Source: Impatiens glandulifera (taxonomy: Eukaryota > Streptophyta > Magnoliopsida > Ericales > Balsaminaceae). Taken from it: DNA of 64,000 nucleotides. The first letter of the stretch is position 1. Every line of letters starts with the position of its first letter. The notes under the pieces were generated by a model. It was not told the DNA's origin. It searched no databases and saw only the letters and a list, made by a program, of their open reading frames with translations. The position numbers were made by a program, and so were the translations under genes. The stretch covers positions 42,348,320-42,412,319 of the forward strand of contig NC_061866.1 in NCBI RefSeq assembly GCF_907164915.1, written 5' to 3'. This document shows positions 58,948 through 64,000 of the stretch, piece after piece.

Positions 58948-61900
58948 TCATTTTTTTGATAATAAAATCCCTTCAAGGACAGGATAACTTATAATCAACC
59001 CCACACAACAAACAATGACTTGCCCAAACATCTCCATTAGACTTAAACCTCCATCCCAACTCAAAACCATCCTTCCAAATCCTCCAACCAAACTAACCAT
59101 ATTCACAACCACCAACAATGTCATAGGAACCATGAAAACCTCGGCTCCATCCAAGTTAAACTTCCCCTTCTCGTACCTCTCCACCTTCTCCTTATCCATC
59201 GCCTTGTTTGTCAACCGAAACTTTGCTTTCGACAACCCTAAGTAGTTCATAACAAAATCAACCACCCCAAAAAGACACCCCGTGACTAACCTTATCACCC
59301 ACATCCTTTGCTCGTTCCACCACGTCTTGATCGAACCACCGGATGACTTAACCTCGTACAAGTGTTGGATAAGTGCCGAAGAGTATATGCATGCGAAAAC
59401 CGCGAACCATGGACTACTAATATTAGGGTAAACGGGAACGCCACCAAGGAAGCATAATTGAGGGACGGTCCCATAGATCACGAGAGCAATTGCGTTCAAG
59501 GTTACTAAGGTGAAGTACCCATAACACATGCTTTGGAGTGTGGACATTCTTGATATTCCATAAGTGAGGGGACTAAACTTCGAGACTCCGACTTGTAAAA
59601 GGCCGGAGCTCCATTTCATTTGTTGGACCAATGCATCCTTCATGTCGATAGGTGCGCACCCTAAAAAGCATGGACGATTTGGGTAGAGGTAGACCGACTT
59701 CCAACCCTTGCAATGTAAGAGGTAGCCCGTAAACGTGCTCTCTAGCAAGCAATAGTACGAGTACCCGACCTATCATTAATTCGATGAAACATTAAACCAA
59801 TAATGGAATGAGAATTTAAAGAGATTATAAGGTTTTTTTCCCGATAACTTACCTCGTTTCCCCATTGAGTTCCTTCCTCAAAAATGCATGAAGTGAGCCT
59901 CTTGGATTCTTGTAATGTCTCCGTATAGGATTTCTTTTGATTTTCGCCTTTTAGCGAAGTAATCAACTCTGAAGACCAACCAAAATTCCTTTCCGCCTCA
60001 CGAAGAAAAATATCTGTTTATTACGAAGTCGAATCTCATGAAAAAACTGATCGAAGTGAATTAACAAAATATATAAAATGAATTATTTCGTGTTTCTTAC
60101 CCTCTCGGTTAGGATAACCATACAAAGCTTTGCGCTTCACGTAATAACCCGTGCCAGTAAAAAGAGGGCCTCTTAGTCCATCCATTCCTTGCCATTTGGT
60201 CTAAATCAAAAGTTCAAGATATTAAAAAAAATGTAACTAAGAATAAGTAACACCCTTAATAGTTGAAAACTAACCTTATAAGCCGATCTAGCTTGGCCAT
60301 CGTAAATATCATTTTTTCCAACATTATGGAAGATTTGCGGGTATTGAACGAAAGCAAGAGAAGAAGACATATTTTCGTCAAGATGGAAGCACATTGCTTG
60401 CCTAGCTGATGTTGCATCATTACAATACATGTCACAGTCTAATACTAATACATATGGTCCATTGCTCATTATCCCCGAAACTCGGAGCTGAAATGAATAT
60501 AAAAACATAGAACACAAAGTTAGGATCCTTTTCCAATACATACATTAATAGAGTGAATGATAAAGAGACCATACTAGAGCGTTAAGGGCTCCGGCCTTGA
60601 AACGATGAGGACTCGATGGTCTTCGTTCGCGGGAAACATAGACAAGAAGAGGCAACTTGGATTGCTCATTGATGTTCTCTTCATTCCCTCCTTTATTTTC
60701 ATGTATCACCTTACATAGTAAAAAAAAGAACTATAAATTAAATTGACATCCTAAATGTCAATACCAACCACAAATGCGCATATTCTAATTTATACCATGA
60801 AATGAAATCAATATTTTTTTTATTTACGAGCTTTATACTTAAGAATTTAGATAGAAGTTCATTATTATTTTATTAAACTTACATCATGTACTTGGTTTGC
60901 TTCCTCAATTTATGTTTTCTAGCTAGTTTCATGTACTTTTGTGGTGTGGTTGGTTAGATGTGTTAGGAAGTTATCACTATTGGACTAGCTTATACTCATA
61001 TTGAACTAATATGTTATACTAAACAAAACCCTACAAATTACTTATTAGGAACAATTTTTGGATAACTCTATTAAGTTCAATTAATCTCTACACAATATAT
61101 TAGAAGTATTTGGGAAAAACTCTAGGAGTTACAACAAGATAAGATGCATAGAGATTGGAATCCAACTAGCGATAAAACAACAAACTTAAAACGTTTTAAG
61201 TGAAAATTGAAAGGCACATTTTGATCTCTTAAGAAACATTTTTTTGTCACTCGAACTATCATAGTGAGTTATTTTATTTTTATTCTTAATAGATCTGAAA
61301 TAAGTTTAATAAATTTTAGTATAAAAGAATATACCTCAACGTGAGAAGGTCGGTCATGCGTGATTAGTTGCTTCAATTTGCAGGCCTTGTTCTTTATATT
61401 GTTCTTGAACTCTTCGTATGCACACTGTTCAATTATATACATAAAACATTACAAATATAAATAAACTCCATTAACATTCTACTAGTAAAGATTAAAATAT
61501 GAAAAACATTATTATTAAAATCTTATATAATTAAAAAATCACGACTCCATTTCAACTTAATTAAAACGTTTTTAATAAGAATTTAATGAGATATATTTGA
61601 TCTCTTAGACATTATATCATTTAAGCTATTTTAATAGATTTATATGATAAATAAATGTAGGAAACTAGTTGTCTAAAACTTGAAAAATAAAGCATAAGAG
61701 CTATTGTTTGCAAGGTCATAAATTCGAATACTTATTTTTAAAAAAAGTACTAAAACGCGTCTATATAAATTTATGAACCCATTACGAAGGTCCACCATAT
61801 TTTGAGTTCATTCCATACAATAATCATAAGAAAAAAACTTAACATATTATAGATGAGATCAATTTAACGTTAATAAGTAATTTAATTCATAAAATTAAAT

Positions 61901-63743
61901 TGAATTGGATTTAATAAGATTATAATCCAATAATTGCTCATACAAAAAAATGGAATATAATCCAAAGATAAGGTATAAGTGATGATAAATGAATCTAAAT
62001 TATAATCTACTATTTTAAAACCAAACTTTAATTTTTTTTTTCAAATAATTTTGAATTTTGCACATTTGTTTCACGTGATTCACTATTCAATCAATCAAGT
62101 TATTGAATTATTTAAAAGATAAAATAAGAATATTTTGATTGAAAATTCAAATGAAGGATTGAAAAAAATGGGTGATTAATATATTAATAAATAATTCAGA
62201 TAAATCAAAATCAAAATCAAACAATGGATATAATATAAACACTTGTTTAAAATAAAACAGCTAGTTGACTGTAAAGGCGGAGACTAAGTCAACCCATTTG
62301 TCCGCACTTAAATTCCATTAAAGTGGACCTAGTGGTGTCTCAAAGATTATTTGATTTTAATTCAAAATATCATGGCTGGCTTGAAAATTATAATTAAATT
62401 TATTTTCACAAAAAAAAAATACTTTTTATTTATTTAAACTCATATCCAAACAAACACTTTATTAATGAGCTTTTTAGAAAAAATATCCCATTGACCAAAC
62501 TTTAATAAAGATATATATTGACTAAAGAAATGTAATCTAAAAAGATTATGTAATCTAATCTAAATTTGTTAAATAACTTTTTTACATATATAAAAGTTAT
62601 ATTATAAATTTATGTTAAATATAAATAAACTTTTTTTATTTTTTATTCTATTAATTAAAATAATAAAATATCTAAAATACAAATATCATTATATTATCAC
62701 AAATAATATCAAAATAATTCATTTCTTTTATATATATCACATTATATTTATCCCTACATAGTTAAGATTATTTTAAAATAACCCCTATATCAATCAAACA
62801 AATTTTAATAACTTTGATACTAAAATATTTGATAGAAATCAAGAAGAATCTTAAATAAATGTTTTATATTGTCTGATTAGCCTTAAATATTAATTAGTAA
62901 AATCATTATTTTAAATGTAGAGATAATGATCAATTATTATTAATTAGCATTTATACTTTAAGTTATTTTCATTTTTTTAATATAATAAACTAGATTGATT
63001 TCTTTTAGAACATAAATTTAACGTCGAAAATGATGAATACACACGCACGTAAGTAGACTTGAAAAATGAAATTTTTTCTAAACACATAATTCCCGATAAC
63101 ATCTATATCATTTCCGACATATTCATGCTCTATGATATGATTAATGATAATAATATGAACTAACCTTGGTACTAAGTTGATCTTCATTAAATTCATCACC
63201 CAAAACCATCCTTTCTTCATCAGCCAACGGCGAAAAGAAAGCCTCCGGACATCTCGTCTTTATCAAATACTTTCTACAAAACGGCACCCAAATCTCAGCA
63301 AATCCAAAAGCTTCCTTAACCGCATATCGAGTCAACGGTGACCCACCATCATCGGAGATATAAACCGCCAGTTTATCCGGCGGATATTCAAGAGACAAGG
63401 CGGAGATAACTGTATTCATCACCTCCACCACCGGTTCCTTGATCGGATCGGCGGTGCAAATAAAGACATCTAGACCGGGAAGAAGGTTATTGTTGAGATT
63501 TTGAGGAAAAACCGTTCGAACGACGGGCAGCCATCGGAAGGGTTGAGTGAGGATCCAAATGAAAGAGAATATTAGTTCGGCGGTGGTTATGAGAGCCCAT
63601 GGGAGGACGGCGACGGCGCCGGCGGCGAGGTGGGAGAGTCTGTAATAAAAAAGGAGAATTATTAAGGATGAATGGAAGAGGATGTGAAGGCGGTTAATGG
63701 CGGCGCGTGTTTTTTGAATGGTGCATGTGTGGAGTATGGTCAT
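58948..63743 (-). CDS. Cellulose-synthase-like protein, CslG type
   Basis: Seven exons by eye: 63743-63165, 61424-61335, 60709-60575, 60487-60275, 60200-60101, 60013-59853 and 59769-58948. All introns are GT-AG and the frame stays open, giving 699 residues, close to the family length. ATG at 63741-63743 is preferred; another lies nine codons upstream. Two N-terminal membrane helices (about 20-38, 45-66) precede the GT2 cytosolic domain with DDG (131-133) and DCD (285-287); several membrane helices follow at the C-terminus. The usual TED/ED motif is instead LLES (434-437), and QxxRW is QQMKW (475-479). CslG/CslM-group enzymes are Golgi/ER glycosyltransferases, some adding glucuronate to triterpenoids; the substrate here is unknown. 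Confidence 0.87.
61425..63164 (-). other. Large first intron of the CslG-type gene
   Basis: 1,740 bp, far longer than the other five introns. AT-rich, without a recognisable element or gene. Confidence 0.7.
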
Positions 63744-64000
63744 GATCTCTAAATTAAAGTCAACAAACAATCTTATTATGTTTTTTTAACAGCTTCAATT
63801 AATATATATAGCCATGATATTTATATATACTACTCATAAGTCATCATCCACAAAGTCATTTATATATATTATTTTATAAAGATATACATAAATAAATTTG
63901 ACTAAAATGGTATTAATTGAGTTTCAAAGTTGGATAGATTTATTTCGAATTTTAAATTGTGTTATATTAGATTTGAACTATCACATTTTTAATGATTTAT
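63744..64000. other. Promoter side of the CslG-type gene
   Basis: AT-rich with TATATATA words at 63801-63808 and 63859-63868; the first is a plausible TATA box for the minus-strand gene, about 60 bp upstream of its ATG. Confidence 0.4.

Overview
This is nuclear DNA of a flowering plant, almost certainly a eudicot. It is AT-rich, has spliced genes and plant-only gene families (SUPERMAN-type zinc fingers, BLUS1-like kinases, a cellulose-synthase-like glycosyltransferase), carries Copia, LINE, MULE and tRNA-related repeats, and contains a small plastid rpoC2 insertion. I do not name a species.

Layout. 1-4.15 kb: 3' part of a Ty1/Copia retrotransposon with its 3' LTR, broken by a frameshift and a stop. 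4.15-28.4 kb: gene-poor sequence with two single-C2H2 EAR-motif zinc-finger genes (8.6-9.0 and 23.7-24.4 kb, both minus), a probable small hAT-like element, the plastid insertion, a LINE remnant, a tRNA-related repeat and several AT-rich or tandem repeats. 28.4-44.0 kb: a tandem cluster of five intronless BLUS1-like (STE20/GCK class) kinase genes, all minus, all lacking the alpha-C glutamate and most with further damaged catalytic motifs; genes 3 and 4 sit in a duplicated block of about 3 kb repeated about 5 kb apart. 44.9-46.6 kb: an FHA-domain gene with AT-hook-like repeats. From memory, BLUS1 (At4g14480) and an FHA gene (At4g14490) are also neighbours in Arabidopsis, so this looks like old microsynteny. 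48.0-56.35 kb: a complete Mutator-like element (MULE) with 86-bp terminal inverted repeats, a perfect 9-bp target duplication, a spliced mudrA-type transposase and a spliced DUF1985-Ulp1 (C48) protease gene. 58.55-58.68 kb: a scrap of a sixth BLUS1-like copy. 58.9-63.7 kb: a seven-exon cellulose-synthase-like G gene, intact in frame but with altered catalytic motifs.

Most striking. (1) The MULE carries arrays of a TGCGTCA/TGACGCA core next to both TIRs, in the first intron of each gene, in the intergenic gap and in front of the TATA box of the protease gene, where 18 tandem 14-bp units stand; I did not see arrays in the coding exons. (2) The kinase cluster looks like a family drifting to pseudokinases that keep a tail with an R-x-V-Q-F motif. 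Splice sites were placed by eye; each proposed junction keeps frame and obeys GT-AG, but none is backed by transcripts.
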